From contig NC_067115.1 of the NCBI RefSeq assembly GCF_021347895.1, forward strand, positions 10,750,064-10,814,063: DNA of 64,000 nt. Reading direction: 5' to 3'. Each line of letters opens with the position of its first letter. The first letter of the stretch is position 1. Source of the DNA: Acanthochromis polyacanthus (Eukaryota; Chordata; Actinopteri; Pomacentridae). The notes under the pieces were generated by a model, which was not told the DNA's origin, made no database searches, and saw nothing but the letters and a program-made list of their open reading frames with translations. Below, piece after piece: positions 36,747-50,394 of the stretch. The translations under genes and the position numbers were made by a program.

Positions 36747-38329
36747 CTTTGAGTCTTCTCTAACCCTGGCGTAGAATATGACAATTTCTGACACCTAATA
36801 CTACAATAAAGACAGTAAAAACACATGCCATTAGAATGAACCAATAGGTACTATACCCACATAACACATCTATATTTAGAGGCCTTAATCAGAGCTTGCA
36901 TGAGTGGTAATTATAACAAAGTGAGAAATAATTTCAGTGTTGATTATGCTGTTATATTATCAATATGTAATGTGCAAATTTACTGCACATTCTGTGTTGG
37001 AATCACACGTCCTTTTCTCGTGCCGCCTTCTGTTCTATTTTAACAAATGGCTTAATCATATAATCATCTCATGCAGCTGAACAAGGTAGAGAAACTTCAG
37101 CTCATAGACAATGTGTGGTAAAAAGCTCGGGTGTTGATTTTACACAAACCTCAACACAGCTGTTGAGGATGGCACAGATTTCCGTGTGTGCAGGTCTGTT
37201 TAGTGTGCAGCCGTGCATGTGTGTGTTTAAAAGGCATGGAAACAAGCCAATTGAGTCACAGTGTTAAAAGCTTGTACACATTTGGCAGCTGGTGCTGGCA
37301 GGTAATCCAGTCGAGTGAAGGATGGACTGTGTGCCAGAAACAGATTTGCTTAGAATAAAAGGTGATTAGTGAAAGAGAACGACAGAGAACCGGTTTGTCT
37401 TGTCTTGGAGTCATCATGTTAATTTGCATACAGCGTGTATCATATATGACATGTTACATTTTGTCAGTCAGTGTATGATGTTTTAGAAAAAAAACAATAA
37501 TTGATGTCAAAACTTGAAGCAAAGCAAAATCTTCAAAATAAAAGGTAAACCATCATGGTACAAATGAGGTAAAATTGCATTAAATTGTGTGATCTGCTAT
37601 TTAACATATCAAACTATTTGTAATATAACAAGACATTACAGGCATTTGTGTGGCACCGTGAGACAGCTTTATGGCCGGATTAACAGAGCTGGTGTTCCAA
37701 TTTAACTGGTGATCAAAAAAATCAGCCGATGCTTGTTTTACAGTTAAGTGGTGTGACATGCATTTGGACCAAACCGCATCTACTCTTCATCATGCTCAGA
37801 GGCCAGGGGTCCCAACTAAATCTCAGGTTAAAGAGAAAAGTTAAATCCTTTTCTTGCTTGAAGACATACTCTGTGTCTTTAATACACAACAAAAGAGTCA
37901 TTATGCTTGTGTATTCTTGTAGCAGTTTGCTATGTAAAGCATCACTGTGCTAACAACTGAGTCACCGTGCAACCACCAAAAAACATGAAACGCGAAAACA
38001 ATGTCACTTGCAAACAAGGCCAGTTCTTCTATTTTGTATTGCTCCTCACTGTAAACCAGCCGAGATCAGAAAAGCGGCTTTAACCATATAAGTGTGTTAG
38101 GAGCAGTGTATCAAAAGTGTAGAAGGAAAAACTGTATGCAAGAAGTTATTTTGGTTCATGCACTTGGCGAACAATTTATATATAATGAAGGGGCACAATT
38201 TTGGAAACTTGTATTCAGTCCATGTAACACCGTACTTGGCTTTGGCAACATTCTGAAATGCTCATATCGGCATGGAAACATCTTATCAATGACAGTACTG
38301 ACATGCTAAGGCCTTGTAAGCATAATGTG

Positions 38330-38430
38330 CAAAAGGTTCATAGATTTAGTTTGGCATGTTAGCATGCTAACAAGTGCCAACTAACACAAAAGACAAGTAC
38401 AGCAGAGACTGATTGGTCAAAACAAGTTAT
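38330..38430 (-). repeat. Dispersed teleost repeat, short copy (GCATGCTAAC part)
   Basis: TTTGGCATGTTAGCATGCTAACAAG (near 38351) followed by AACACAAAAGACAAGTACAGC and AGACTGATTGG is the same ordered set of phrases seen in the 60.2-kb copy family. It covers only about 100 bp and lies some 110 bp upstream of the 354-bp MITE. Confidence 0.6.
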
Positions 38431-38546
38431 TAAATCGATAAAAAAAATGTGTGTGTGCTAATCTGAATCTATCTAATAGTGGTAAAGATATGTCAGTTGC
38501 CCAAAGTCACTACCATATTATTGTTAAGTTAGTTTATATGTGCTAT

Positions 38547-38900
38547 TAGCCTAGCCGCGCTAGACCCAGGTCTGAAGATGCAAGGGTCTAGGAACTCTCG
38601 ACAGGGAGGGAGGCGGGCTAAAAGGTTGTCTTTCAAATCACTCTGCAGCAATTGGGTAGGTATACAACCAATCAGCGCGACGAACAGGCTGACGTAGTTC
38701 CTAGAGCGCCGGAAATCAGAGGATGTGGGAGTTCGGTGAAGCCTTATTTATATAGTCAATGGGTGAAGCTCAAGTATATTACAGACATGTTAACAGAAAG
38801 ATTATTCAGAGTCTGTGCTAATGGAGCTCAACGACTGTTGTCGTTTTTGTTGTCGACAACATAAATTCATTGCCGTGGGTTGTCTAGCACGGCTAGGCTA
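38547..38900. mobile_element. 354-bp MITE with 19-bp inverted repeats and 9-bp target duplication
   Basis: The left end TAGCCTAGCCGCGCTAGAC (38547-38565) is the inverse of the right end (38882-38900) except for one base. Both sides carry the same 9-bp flank ATGTGCTAT (38538-38546 and 38901-38909), a direct mark of transposition. The interior is moderately GC-rich and has one open frame with no recognisable domain, so this is a non-autonomous element. A 9-bp duplication is longer than the TA of Tc1 or the 3 bp of Harbinger and fits Mutator-like or Merlin-like enzymes, or hAT (normally 8 bp). I cannot decide among them. Confidence 0.86.
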
Positions 38901-39231
38901 ATGTGCTATGTCAATGTTAGTCAATTATGGGTGTATTATTGTAGCAAAAATATTAGTAAATGTTTATGGAGAGTTGTGTGTCTGTATCTCAGTCTATGCT
39001 TCTATAGTAACATTTGTAAATGTGTTAAAAAAAAAAAAAAAAAGTTAAAGCATAATGAGGTTTGTCAATGCAAACCGGAATCTGCAAATGTCATTAAAAT
39101 TTGTATGTCACTAATCAGGTTTTTGAATGTGCAAAAAAACCATGCTAATCTGTTTGCAAGTTTGTACATGTAATAAGATTTGTCACAACATGTCACCACG
39201 GACACACATATTGTGATACCGACACACAATG

Positions 39232-39573
39232 CCATCCATCCATTATCTATAGACCGCATTATCCTCATTAGGGGGGCTGGAGTCTATTCCAACTGACTTA
39301 GGGTGAAGCCAGGGGACATCCTGGACAGGTTGACAGTCTATTGCAAGGCTACATATAGAGACAAACAATCACAGTCACATTCACACATAGGGAAAATTTA
39401 GAATCACCAATTAACTTCAGCATGTTTTTGGACTGTGGGAGGAAGCTGGAGCACCCAGAGAAAACCCAAGTATGCACAGGGCGAACACGAAAACTCTATG
39501 CAGAAAGATCCCAGAAACCAGGGACCTTCTAGCTGCAAGACCGAAGTGCTAACCACCAAGCCACTGTGCAGCC
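39232..39573 (-). mobile_element. tRNA-derived SINE, same family, minus orientation
   Basis: A second copy of the SINE at 32.6 kb, reading right to left: tRNA-like head at 39500-39573 and ATGG-type tail at the low-coordinate end. The A box (39553-39563 on the minus strand) has one departure from consensus and the B-box region is scrambled, so this copy is older and probably not transcribed. I see no convincing target duplication. Confidence 0.88.
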
Positions 39574-40639
39574 CCACACATAACTCTCCATACACACTCC
39601 CAAATAGTTTTGCTCCAATCACACCCCCATATCAGTGGACCAAAGTTACCGTTACTGTACACCATGGACATCTGCACAGACGAGCACGGAAGTTCATGCA
39701 CTAGTTAAGATGAAGCTGGGATATATCCATCTTTACTAAAGCGGTGGATCCAATCCTTTGCATCCTGCCATTACATGTCTAAAAGCAAAGAATAAGAAAA
39801 ACTGAAGTAAAAGCCAATAAATACACTATAATTACATATAATCCACTCAGAAAACATTTTTCTGATTGCTGTTACTCACTGTGTCTGATTTGTCACAGAT
39901 GGAACTAAGGAGCATGAGAGAGATACAAAGTGTGCACCATAAATATCATTTTCATCTGATTTCACACCAACTGGACCAGACTAATAGGAAAATCTGCAGT
40001 GAAGCTCGGGGCAGTCACCATCAACTCCATCATTAATGTAACACCAAATGATGGAATTTCTAATGCAAAAATGATATTTAAATAGTCTTTTCTGGACACT
40101 GTGGCTGCCTTAGATACTTTCTAATACCTGTGATTTTGTCTAGAAATATCCAAAATCTGCTCCTGTGTTTCTTGCTTGAGCGAAAAGTACTCTGCTGATC
40201 ACAGTTTGTAATTAACACCGGGTCAAATTACACGGGGATACATTAAGTCTCTCTCATTAGTAGCTGTTTGGTGTAACGACTGTGACTCATCATGTATGTT
40301 ACATGCAAAAGCAAAATGTGACAGGATGCAGAAAAGACAATTTTACTATACATATTTATTTGCTGTAAATTTATATATTTGTTGTTGGCCATTTCTTTCT
40401 TTGGAACCAGAAAACGACAACAACAAAACATATATTTTCTCAGACCAGTGCATATACATAAGTATTAGCCTCCTACTCAAACATGTGGGAAGAAGCTCTT
40501 TTATAATTTTTTTTCCAGAATAGATGCAAGTGACAAAGTAAGGAATATGATAGCCATATAGAGTCAAAGGTGGTCATCTGGACTGACAAACCATTTTAAC
40601 TCCTCCCGTAACCTCTTCACGTGCACAGTATCTTTAGGT

Positions 40640-41240
40640 AAAAGTCAGTCACTCTATTGGCTCTCTCATTAACAACATCACGACCGCCTCTAAGAGTCTT
40701 AGTTTCTTGTCGCTTTGGCCAACATTGACTTGTGAAACTCACATTACTAAGCTCATTCAGTTCTGTTTGTTTCACTTGAGAAATTTAGGAAAAATTGAAC
40801 CAATCCTATTAGCTGAAAACATGCAACCTCCACTACATACCTTCATATTTTCTTGTTTAGACTACAATTCTTCACCTTCATTATTCAGTACTTTCTAGAG
40901 TGTCCTTAGATGGCTGAAAATGCAGCAACTTGGCTGTTATTAAAAACTAGTCATCAGTCCCACAACACCCTAATCTTTGCCTCCCTTTACCAGCTTCCAG
41001 TAAAACACGAAATCGACTTCAAAAGTGTATTAATTACACACAAGGTCTTGCATGACATGAGCCCTGCATATATATTAGAGTCAGTCAGCCCTTACTCTAG
41101 CGGTCAGCCTCTCCAATCATCTGATCAAGGTCTTTTATCTGTTCCCTGTTCCTATTTTAAATTCAGAGATGGCCATGCTGTTGCGATTATAGCTCCTGAA
41201 CTTTGAGAGTATTCTCCCTTGTTACATCATATCTGCTGTA
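40640..41240 (+). mobile_element. LINE (L2/CR1-like) reverse-transcriptase relic, 3' part
   Basis: Two frames, offset by a frameshift near 40900, together read like the thumb region and C-terminus of L2/CR1-group reverse transcriptases. The first (40720-40895) has FHLRNLGKIEPIL and FIFSCLDYNSS, cf. the family's FHLRNI-KIRP and FISSRLDYCNS. The second (40910-41206) has AENAATWLL, SLYQLPVKHEIDFKSVLITHK and SSDQGLLSVP, cf. QNAAARLLT, SLHWLPVKFRIDFK and S-DQGLLVVP. Endonuclease and finger regions are missing, as is usual for 5'-truncated copies. Confidence 0.85.
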
Positions 41241-42129
41241 TCTGTGGTTTGTTTTAAAGGCTGCAGAAAACTCTTTTCTATCGATTAGTCTTTTTGTAAA
41301 TACACTCTGCTCATCCTTATTTTTTGTTTATTTTAACTGTATGTCTTTAAGTGTTTCTTCACTGTAATTGACGACTGAACGTGAATATGAATTGCAGGTG
41401 CTCAGTGTAAGCTGCAGTGCAAACATTTTGTCATTAGGATTATTTTAAATTTTAAGTAATAAATCAGCTATTCTTGAAGTTTTGAAGGGAGCAATCCCAT
41501 TTTATAGCATGAAAAAGGCAATTTAATATTTTAATTTAAAAAAGATGCAAGCCTTTCATATTGAAATAGCCTTTCAACATTGTCCTCTCTGATGTGAGAC
41601 TCTGCTGAAGAGTTTGAATTTTGCTGCACTTATGATTAACTAGAATTTCCATTGTCGATAAGCATGTATCCCCACCCTTCTCTTGCTCTCGATTAAGATG
41701 TTCAACCAAAACCAAATCTGCACATGAAACTAATTTAAAGCTTTCCATCTATATATACAGTACATACTAGATAGTAATTCAATGAAAACTGTAAAATCAC
41801 AGTTAAAATAAATAACAATTTTCCAGTCCTTCATAAACATAGTTTTTCTTCTCAAAAAGGTACAAATATCTGCAAAATAATAATAGTTTGCTGATTTAGA
41901 TACAGTTAATTCATACACGTTATTTGTAATTTTAAAAAGTCGGGAAAAAGAGTGGAGTGAGGGTAAATTGCTGTAAAAATGCAATTTAAAAATGTTTTAT
42001 AAAGTTCTTTTTTTGCAGTACACTTAAGAACTACGGTCCAAAATAATGGAGGTATAATGTAGCTGAACAAATGAACAGTATTTTCTTTTCTTGGCTGGAA
42101 GCATTATGTTTTTGGGTTGTCTATCTGTC

Positions 42130-42480
42130 CACACAATTTAAAAATGCTCACTTGGACTCGGAGATGAACAAATTAGATTTCAGTGGTCAAAGGTCACTGT
42201 AACCTTGTTTTTATTTTCTGCTCCCTGCAACACAATGTGTCAAGAATGTCTGGAGGGAATTTCATTTCATCTGGCACAAATGTTTACTTTGACTGAATAG
42301 AAAGGTCAAAGGTCACAAAACATGTGTTTGGCCATAATTCAAAAAATTATATGGTAACTCTGACAAAATTTCACATCAATATCATAAAGGATAAAATAAT
42401 AACGTGATGACAATTTACATCCAAAAGGTCAAGTGTCAAGTCTGGGCAGACGTATACAACAACTTGAGTAATTCTAGTAG
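42130..42480 (+). repeat. GGTCA-rich dispersed teleost repeat with internal repetition
   Basis: The phrase GGTCAAAGGTCAC occurs twice (42186 and 42305), followed at 42425 by AAAAGGTCAAGTGTCAAG. Surrounding phrases such as GGAATTTCATTTCATCTGGCAC and TTTGGCCATAATTCAA match a common fish repeat with a roughly 120-150-bp internal period. The motif AGGTCACTGTAACCT at 42191-42205 is one base from a palindromic nuclear-receptor element. No coding potential. Confidence 0.65.
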
Positions 42481-43639
42481 TTCTACTTTAAATTATAGTG
42501 CTCATTTATTGACAATGTGTAACTTGCAACTAGGTAGCAATGCCATTTCACTGTTTTAAAATTAAACTAGTTTTGAAGTATACCTCTTGTTCTGAAGAAC
42601 TCACAAGCACCATAATCAGGCAGGGGATGCAATAATTGCCTCAAAGTAAATTGCCTTTTGAGTAACATTCTTTTTCTCTGTCTTCATTTTCCTCTGCATA
42701 TGAGAAACTAAAAGGTCCTTAAGAGTTGTGGGTAGATTACAAATCTGGGCTCCTCATGATGAGACAAAAGTTAAAGACATCATTCAGATTGTGCTACCAA
42801 AGCACCTTAAATTTATCTGGTTGCTCCTTCAACATGAGGTTTACAACTGCTTTATTGCCCGTCTTATATTGTAGCATTAGCATGTTTTACAGAATAGCAT
42901 TCAAAATAGCAACCAGGTGAGCAAAAACCAGTCATTTATAGATGCAATCTTTCACTGCATCGAGTAGAAGGACAGCCTAAGAAACGCACTGAGATTTCAT
43001 ATCTACAAGATAGGGAATGTTTACTGTATTAGTGGAACAAAAGGGTCTTTGTAGGCAATGGAAGTCTCTTCCAAACGTAAGCATTTTCACAGCGTGATTC
43101 CACACTAATGCATGCATGTGATTAAATTATTAACATTGTTTGCTTCATTTATTTGTTACATTATTATAGTATTTACCCTGTCTGAAATTAAATTGTGCTA
43201 AATGGCCATTTGCTTGTTTTGGAAAACAGTAGGAAGACCAAATGATCCATGCATTTTTCCACATTCAGAATGCAACTGCAGAAATACTTTTAAAGACAAA
43301 AATAGATAAATATCTAAAGCTGTGTAACTTCTAAGCCATTCTAGGGAAACATTCCTGTTGGAGAAGTTGTGTGCTGCTTCTCTTCCATTAAATGCCACAG
43401 TGCTCACTGGGGTGAGCTGCTTTATACTGCTAATATTGCAGATATGGAAATGCAGGCAGAATGCAATCACAAACACTGCAAGTCAACATTCATTTTAGAT
43501 TGCACCTTTAAGGGCACATTTTCACATTAGATAACTTCAAATATATGGGATCAGAATGAGCGTCTTTGCATTCAAGAGAGCCTGGGACAGGTTTTAGACA
43601 ATTTTAACCCCAGATAATGCCAATAACCATCAAAGTGAC

Positions 43640-43770
43640 TGCTGAAATTTTGTCATTCAGACACTGAACCATTGACTCAGTCTTTTCAATAAATTTGATG
43701 GATCATCAAATATCCAATACAAGCTCAGCTGTAATTTGTGCTTCATATATTTTAGCAAATGTTCGAGTGT
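43640..43770 (+). repeat. Dispersed teleost repeat, short copy
   Basis: CATTCAGACACTGAACCATTG and then AAGCTCAGCTGTAATTTGTG (43722) with TTTTAGCAAATGTT (43750) follow the plus-orientation order of the same dispersed family. The copy is diverged and has no coding potential. Confidence 0.5.
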
Positions 43771-43774
43771 GACC

Positions 43775-45655
43775 TTTTCCCATTATTACTGAGAATTTTG
43801 CTGCTGCAGTGCTGAGCCAAAATCAAGCCTCTGAAATTCTTGTAATCTTGTTCAAAAATCAGCTTAATCAAGCCTCAAAGCCTCAAGCCTTCAAAATGTC
43901 TGGATATTAAAATAATTTGTACATTTTTTGTGTTTTGCATGTGCTGTGGCTTGTAACAAGGATGGAAGACCTTGATCCTGGTGTTGCAGCGATCTGACAC
44001 TGTGCCACATGATGCAGATTGGAACCGTATCCGTGAGATCAACTCGACTCTGCAGAGAAAAACACTAGCTATGGAACATATTGCTTTAATAATAGCCTAT
44101 TATCAGTTAAAGTTTCTTATCTTGGGAACTGATAGTGATCTCGCAGAAATGGGAGATATTCAGTACAACAGCAGATTTTTTTTATAGTCTAGGTATATGG
44201 AGAAAGGAAAAATCATGATAATAAAGTAATTTTTCCAGTTCAATTCAAGCTTCACATGACCCCATCACCACCTCTTCCTCTCTCTCACACACATACATAC
44301 TGTTATTTGTTTTTGATTTGCTGCGTGATATTACATGAGATCAAAATGGCATAAACATGGAAGAACCAAGAGACTTAAAAAGTTCTTTCAACAGCCAAAT
44401 GATAAATGTGGGTTTCTTTAGCTTTCTACGTGCTGTATTTCAGTTATAGAAAGGCACCTTAACTCCTCAGCTAATGTCAATATGTTCATCCTGAGCGGCT
44501 GTATGCCAAACTGCATTGCATTGCACCTCAATTCATTTACTTGCTTGCCAGGAAGGTAATCAGTCAGATTATTTGCCTCTGATATACTGTAAATAGATTG
44601 CTCAGGCTTCTTGGATTTTGTTTCCCACAAGTCAGTGTGATAATCACCTCAGGAGCACTGGGTTGAGATGTTTAACAAGCTGTCGGTTACACAGAAAGAT
44701 TATGTCTCAAATAGTTAGGCCACCTGCAAATACAATGCATGAAAACAGTGTCTGCTTATTTATTTCCAGTATTTTAAAGCCTTTCCTGAACCCCAAATCT
44801 CCAGTAGTCAAACACACTCTTTTTCCACACTAGGTTTCAAGAAGTAACAATCCACAGCGACACAAAATTACAAAATAAAGCAAGTTCTTACTCTACAAAG
44901 GCTTCAGCTCTCATAAGATCATCGCATTTTACTGTCCAAGAATATTTTGTCCTATGCTGCATGAGCGCTACACAGAGATTCTTTGCACCAGGGAACAAAA
45001 CCGAGTGCAACCCTGTGCAATGCCGATAAAATTTTAACTTAGCAATTCAATACTGTATTCATTGTATTACTTTTTCAGGTGAAGTGTTCTCACATATAAT
45101 CGAAAGTACATAGATGGACTTTTACAACAAACACGGAAGCCTCAGCATACAACTTTAATGCAACCAAAGTGAGAACACATGCAATTTTGAATGAAGATTT
45201 TTAAAAGATACTGTGAACATCACAGCTTTCTCAGTTTTAGTCCTAGTTTAGTCGAATGCATCATGACTCAACTTGGTAGGAAATCGCCTTAACAAGCAAG
45301 CGGCTATGCTGCAAAAGATGTAGCCTACTGAAAATTAGCCAAAACACCGCCAGAACAGTGGCTAGGAGGTATAAGTAGAGCCATACTACCAACAATGTGA
45401 GAAAACAAAGGCGCAGTCACTGTTCTTAATAGCAAAATGTAAAATGTAAAAAACACAAATGGGTAGCAAATGGAAAGGACTTGTTAAAATGTTTCACTGA
45501 TTTTACAGACTGAGCAAAAGGCATTGCATGAAGATTTTGCCAAACAACATGTAAAGAACGTGATAAATATTAGCAGCACGTTTTTCTGGTGAAATAAAGC
45601 CAAAGTAAAGTTGTTTGGATCAGATGGGTTCCAGTATGTTTGGTCCAGATCTGGC
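43775..45655. other. Gene-free sequence
   Basis: AT-rich. The 71-codon plus frame at 43972-44187 is protein-like (HDADWNRIREINSTLQRKTL) but begins without a convincing ATG and matches nothing I know. Confidence 0.5.
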
Positions 45656-45660
45656 CAGGA

Positions 45661-46424
45661 CTTAGGGGCTCGACACACGGGAAGCGACAGTTGAGGGGGG
45701 AATGCGAAAGTCATCACAACAGGAGACAGATTCAACACACTGTGCGCGATACTTGGCAGCGGCAGGCGACGGCGACACACGGCGCGCTGTGCAACAGCAC
45801 AGATCACTTGTCTCCCTCACTTCTGATCGGCTGTGAAAGTTGAGGGATTTTTTTACGTTTTCAAAGATTTTCATGACAGAAAAGCATAAAGATGATGAAC
45901 CAGAAGATATTGCTTGATTTAGCCGAAATTTTACGATTGACATTGGCTTATAAAAGTTTACCCTGGCACCAACCAACTCCCATGCAGCAGCTTTTTTATT
46001 TATATAACGATAGTCATTAAGGGAAGGAACATAAAGACTCCGGAAGTCAATCACAGCTAAAATGATTTGCTCCTCAATGTTGAAAAAAGGCTGAAAACAA
46101 TTGTTGAAAACCGGAGCGGACCATTAATGTATAGGAGCAGACTGCACTGTAAGCTGTAAGCTCATTGGTAAGTGAGCGAAACCCTCGCAGATTGGTTGAA
46201 GCTCCAGGTGACAGCGACAAAAGTTGAACATTTTTCAACTTTCTTGTATCACGTCGCAAGCCAGCGGGCGCACGTCTTCGTGAACACGCACGAAATTTCA
46301 CATGCACGAATGTCGCCGTCGCGTTGTTGGGAGGGGGGAAAGCGATGTTCGTCTCATCGCACAGCAGCCATAGAATATGAATGGAGCGCGACTGTTGTCG
46401 CTTCCCGTGCGTCGAGCCCCTAAG
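45661..46424. mobile_element. 764-bp CpG-rich non-autonomous DNA transposon with 29-bp terminal inverted repeats
   Basis: The ends at 45661-45689 and 46396-46424 are inverted copies matching at 28 of 29 positions (outer part CTTAGGGGCTCGAC). A second inverted pair of 11 bp, CGACGGCGACA, lies inside at 45767-45777 and 46311-46321. A possible 3-bp duplication GAC appears if the element is taken to start one base further in. The interior is much richer in CpG than its surroundings and holds no recognisable transposase, although overlapping open frames of 67-130 codons exist on both strands. The superfamily is undecided: a 3-bp duplication would suit PIF/Harbinger, but GAC is not its usual target. 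It ends 184 bp before the Tc1 transposon. Confidence 0.85.
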
Positions 46425-46608
46425 ACTGCATATTGCCAAGCGTGAAACATGGAGGTAGGAGTGTGCTTATATAGGACTGCATGAAAAGTTGTAGCAGAAC
46501 TGAGAATCAAAGATGAAACTACAAAGGAATTTTCCAACACGGCACACTGCAACAGTCACAAAAGGGTATTTGAGGCTAAAAAAGGTACATCTCTCACCTG
46601 GTCAATTA

Positions 46609-46821
46609 CACACGTGGACAAAATTGTTGGTACCCCTCAGTTAAAGAAGGAAAAACCCACAATTCTCACTGAAATCACTTGAAACTCACAAAAGTAACAA
46701 TAAATAAAAATTTATTGAAAATTAAATAATCAAAAACAGCCATTACTTTTGAATTGTTGATTAACATAATTATTTAAAAAAACAAACTAATGAAACAGGC
46801 CTGGACAAAAATGATGGTACC
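46609..46821 (+). repeat. Left terminal inverted repeat of the Tc1 transposon (IR/DR type)
   Basis: A 213-bp repeat. The outer 20-bp motif TGGACAAAATTGTTGGTACC (46615-46634) recurs at the inner edge as TGGACAAAAATGATGGTACC (46802-46821) with 18 of 20 bases identical, giving two likely transposase-binding sites per end. Reading the right repeat in reverse complement, I count 5 mismatches over 213 bp. Confidence 0.93.
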
Positions 46822-46887
46822 TCTATAAAAGATTGAAAACTATTTGACCAGAGTGACATGATTAACTCAGGTGTGTCATTTAATTGA

Positions 46888-48024
<1,137 letters not shown>

Positions 48025-48030
48025 GTTATG

Positions 48031-48243
48031 GGTACCATCATTTTTGTCCAGCCCTATTTCATTAGTTTGTTTTTTTAAATAATTATGTTAATCAACAATT
48101 CAAAAGTGATGGCTGATTTTGATTATTTAATTTTCAATACATTTTTATTTATTGTTACTTTTGTGAGTTTCAAGTGATTTCAGTGAGAATTGTGGGTTTT
48201 TCCTTCTTTAACTGAGGGGTACCAACAATTTTGTCCACGTGTG
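48031..48243 (-). repeat. Right terminal inverted repeat of the Tc1 transposon
   Basis: Inverted copy of the left repeat, also 213 bp, with its inner motif at 48031-48050 and outer motif at 48218-48237. It begins 6 bp after the transposase stop codon, so the element has almost no private 3' untranslated region. No AATAAA poly(A) signal is visible between the stop codon and the end of the element. Confidence 0.93.
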
Positions 48244-48249
48244 TATGTC

Positions 48250-50390
48250 TCCTGAGCATAATTCAATAGAGCACACTCAAAGTAGAAATGAGAGCAACAA
48301 AAGGTCCAACAGAGAGCAGCTGAAAAGAAGCATCTGTGAGGAAAAGCAGAGCATCTCTTCACAGGCTTGGTACAAATTGGAGGATTAAATCTGTCATCAA
48401 ATGTAAAGGCATTTGAAATAATATAAAAAAAAATAAAGTCACATGATTCCCTAATGAGGGGTGTGATCACTTTGGATGTCGGCGGTTGTACTGTGAAGCA
48501 AAGCTCAAACACTGCATGAAAGGCAAGTGTTCAACTTCACAAATAATACGCCTATGGCTGCAGCGCTTTGCTATAACAAGGAGACGGGAAAATGAAAAAG
48601 GACCGAGGCTTCGAGTAATGAGAGTCTTAAAGCATCTGAACTGTTATGACATATTCAAACAGCAAATAACCATTCCCACACAAGCACTCAAAGTGTCCTT
48701 TTAGTCTCTTGTTAATGCTGCCGACACAAAGAAACCAAACACAGTCAGTGAATATCTCCCGCGGTCACGGCCATTGTTCAGTAAAAGCTGGCTCATGAGG
48801 CTGCCAGTGAAAGGTGATAAAATACCTCGCTCTGAAAACGCAGTGGTTTTGGCGCGAAAAAGTCAGATGGCTATAGATGAGTCAGTTAAGTGTTGGAGCA
48901 GGAGAGAGCCAGACCACAAAATGACAGTCCTTCACAACTGGTTGTTTACACCGTTTTCTACTGGGACCTGATTAATAAATGGAAAAGGCGAAATGAGGCA
49001 ACTGGGGAGGTTGGGCAACCATATGGAAAAGTCAAAAAAGTGTGACTGTCAACTTCTATTATCAATGTGTCCAAACCTACGAGGGAATTTCCCTCTGAAA
49101 ACGGAGGATTTTGTTGCTTTTTAAGGACTTTATTATGTACCAGTGGTAATTGGTTAAAAAAAAAAAGAGAGAGATAGATCATCGCTTTTTTCCATCAAGC
49201 AAACGCTGATTATTATATGCAGATTAACCCTGAGAATCATAAAACTGACCAGCAGTTTCAAACATTTTATATCTGAGAAGACTGCCAAAATCACACCGTG
49301 TATCATAACCAGGAATTGTAAACAAAAAGAAGAAGAAGAAGAAGAATTGTCAATGTAGTGTGCCATTGGGTTGGCCAAATCCAAGCTTAAATTCATGATA
49401 TTTAACCCAGGTCACTTTTTCTACATGAAAATTTGTAAAAATAAACTATCATCTATCCTCAGTTTCTGTAGTAAAAAAAAACAAAAAGCCACAAGAGATT
49501 CACTTGTGACCTACTTGTGACCTCACGACAAAAATTCAAGGAATTTTCAGCTGAACTGAGGCTGTGTTTACACAGAATATATAGGAAACAAGTATGGAAA
49601 TAGACTAAAAATGTAAGTAGTAAAATATCTATAGTGAGCAAGGCCACCATATTAATTTCCAGTATTGGCATCATATGTTAGCACATTACTGCTGTGTCAT
49701 ACTGCATAGAAGACATGTAAGTATCATCTTCTTCAGACATGGTTGTGCTGGGCTTTTTATTGCAGTGAAAAATGTGCCTACGGTGAGTAGAAATGTGACA
49801 GGAGCAAAATCAAAAACCCAAAGCTCAAAGTTCTTGGGGTTCAGAGGGTTAAACAGTCAATCAGTTGCAACCTTAAATAAAGTTGTCCACAAAAGAATAG
49901 CTTATTTCAATACTGGGCTTGTTTAGCTCTTATTATAAAAATAATTATTTCAATTACTGTCAGACGTAATTGTTTCTTTAACATATAGAAAGCTGTTAAT
50001 CAGTCAGTCAGACTCTCCGCTGTATTTTCCTTCCTGTGCAGAGCTGCAGCCCAGTCTTCATATAGACCTGTTTTCCTTCCTTCAGTAGCTCAGAGCTTAT
50101 TTTTACAGTGTTGAATCGTATAAATATCTGCTTGTTAGCTGCCAACTGTTGAGTGCATTACTCAGCCTACCTCACTTGGCAACAACACTTACTTCATTGT
50201 CTGCTATATGATAAATAATAATAAACCACTGGAAAAGGCTTAATCTGCTTCAGTGAGTCTCTGCACCTGAGGCCAGTTCCCTACTCTCTGACAAGTATTT
50301 GGAAGCTAAAGTGCTGCGATGCACTATTTGTAGCCATGATAGTGTCGGTTCATTACTTTGGTTTGAAATAAATACTGTTGGATTACTATA
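48250..50390. other. Gene-free sequence
   Basis: Mixed composition. A short exon-shaped piece (CTTCTTCAG acceptor near 49730, GTGAGT donor near 49781) is too weak to call. Confidence 0.5.
49327..49346. repeat. (GAA)n microsatellite
   Basis: Six GAA/AAG units within a purine-only stretch. Confidence 0.9.
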
Positions 50391-50394
50391 TAAC

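Larger units (their letters stand above)
34800..38325. other. Gene-free AT-rich sequence
   Basis: Contains the GT repeat at 35263, a T run at 35641-35665 and a small direct duplication CTTGGGTTCAGTGCA at 36592-36621. No gene supported. Confidence 0.55.
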
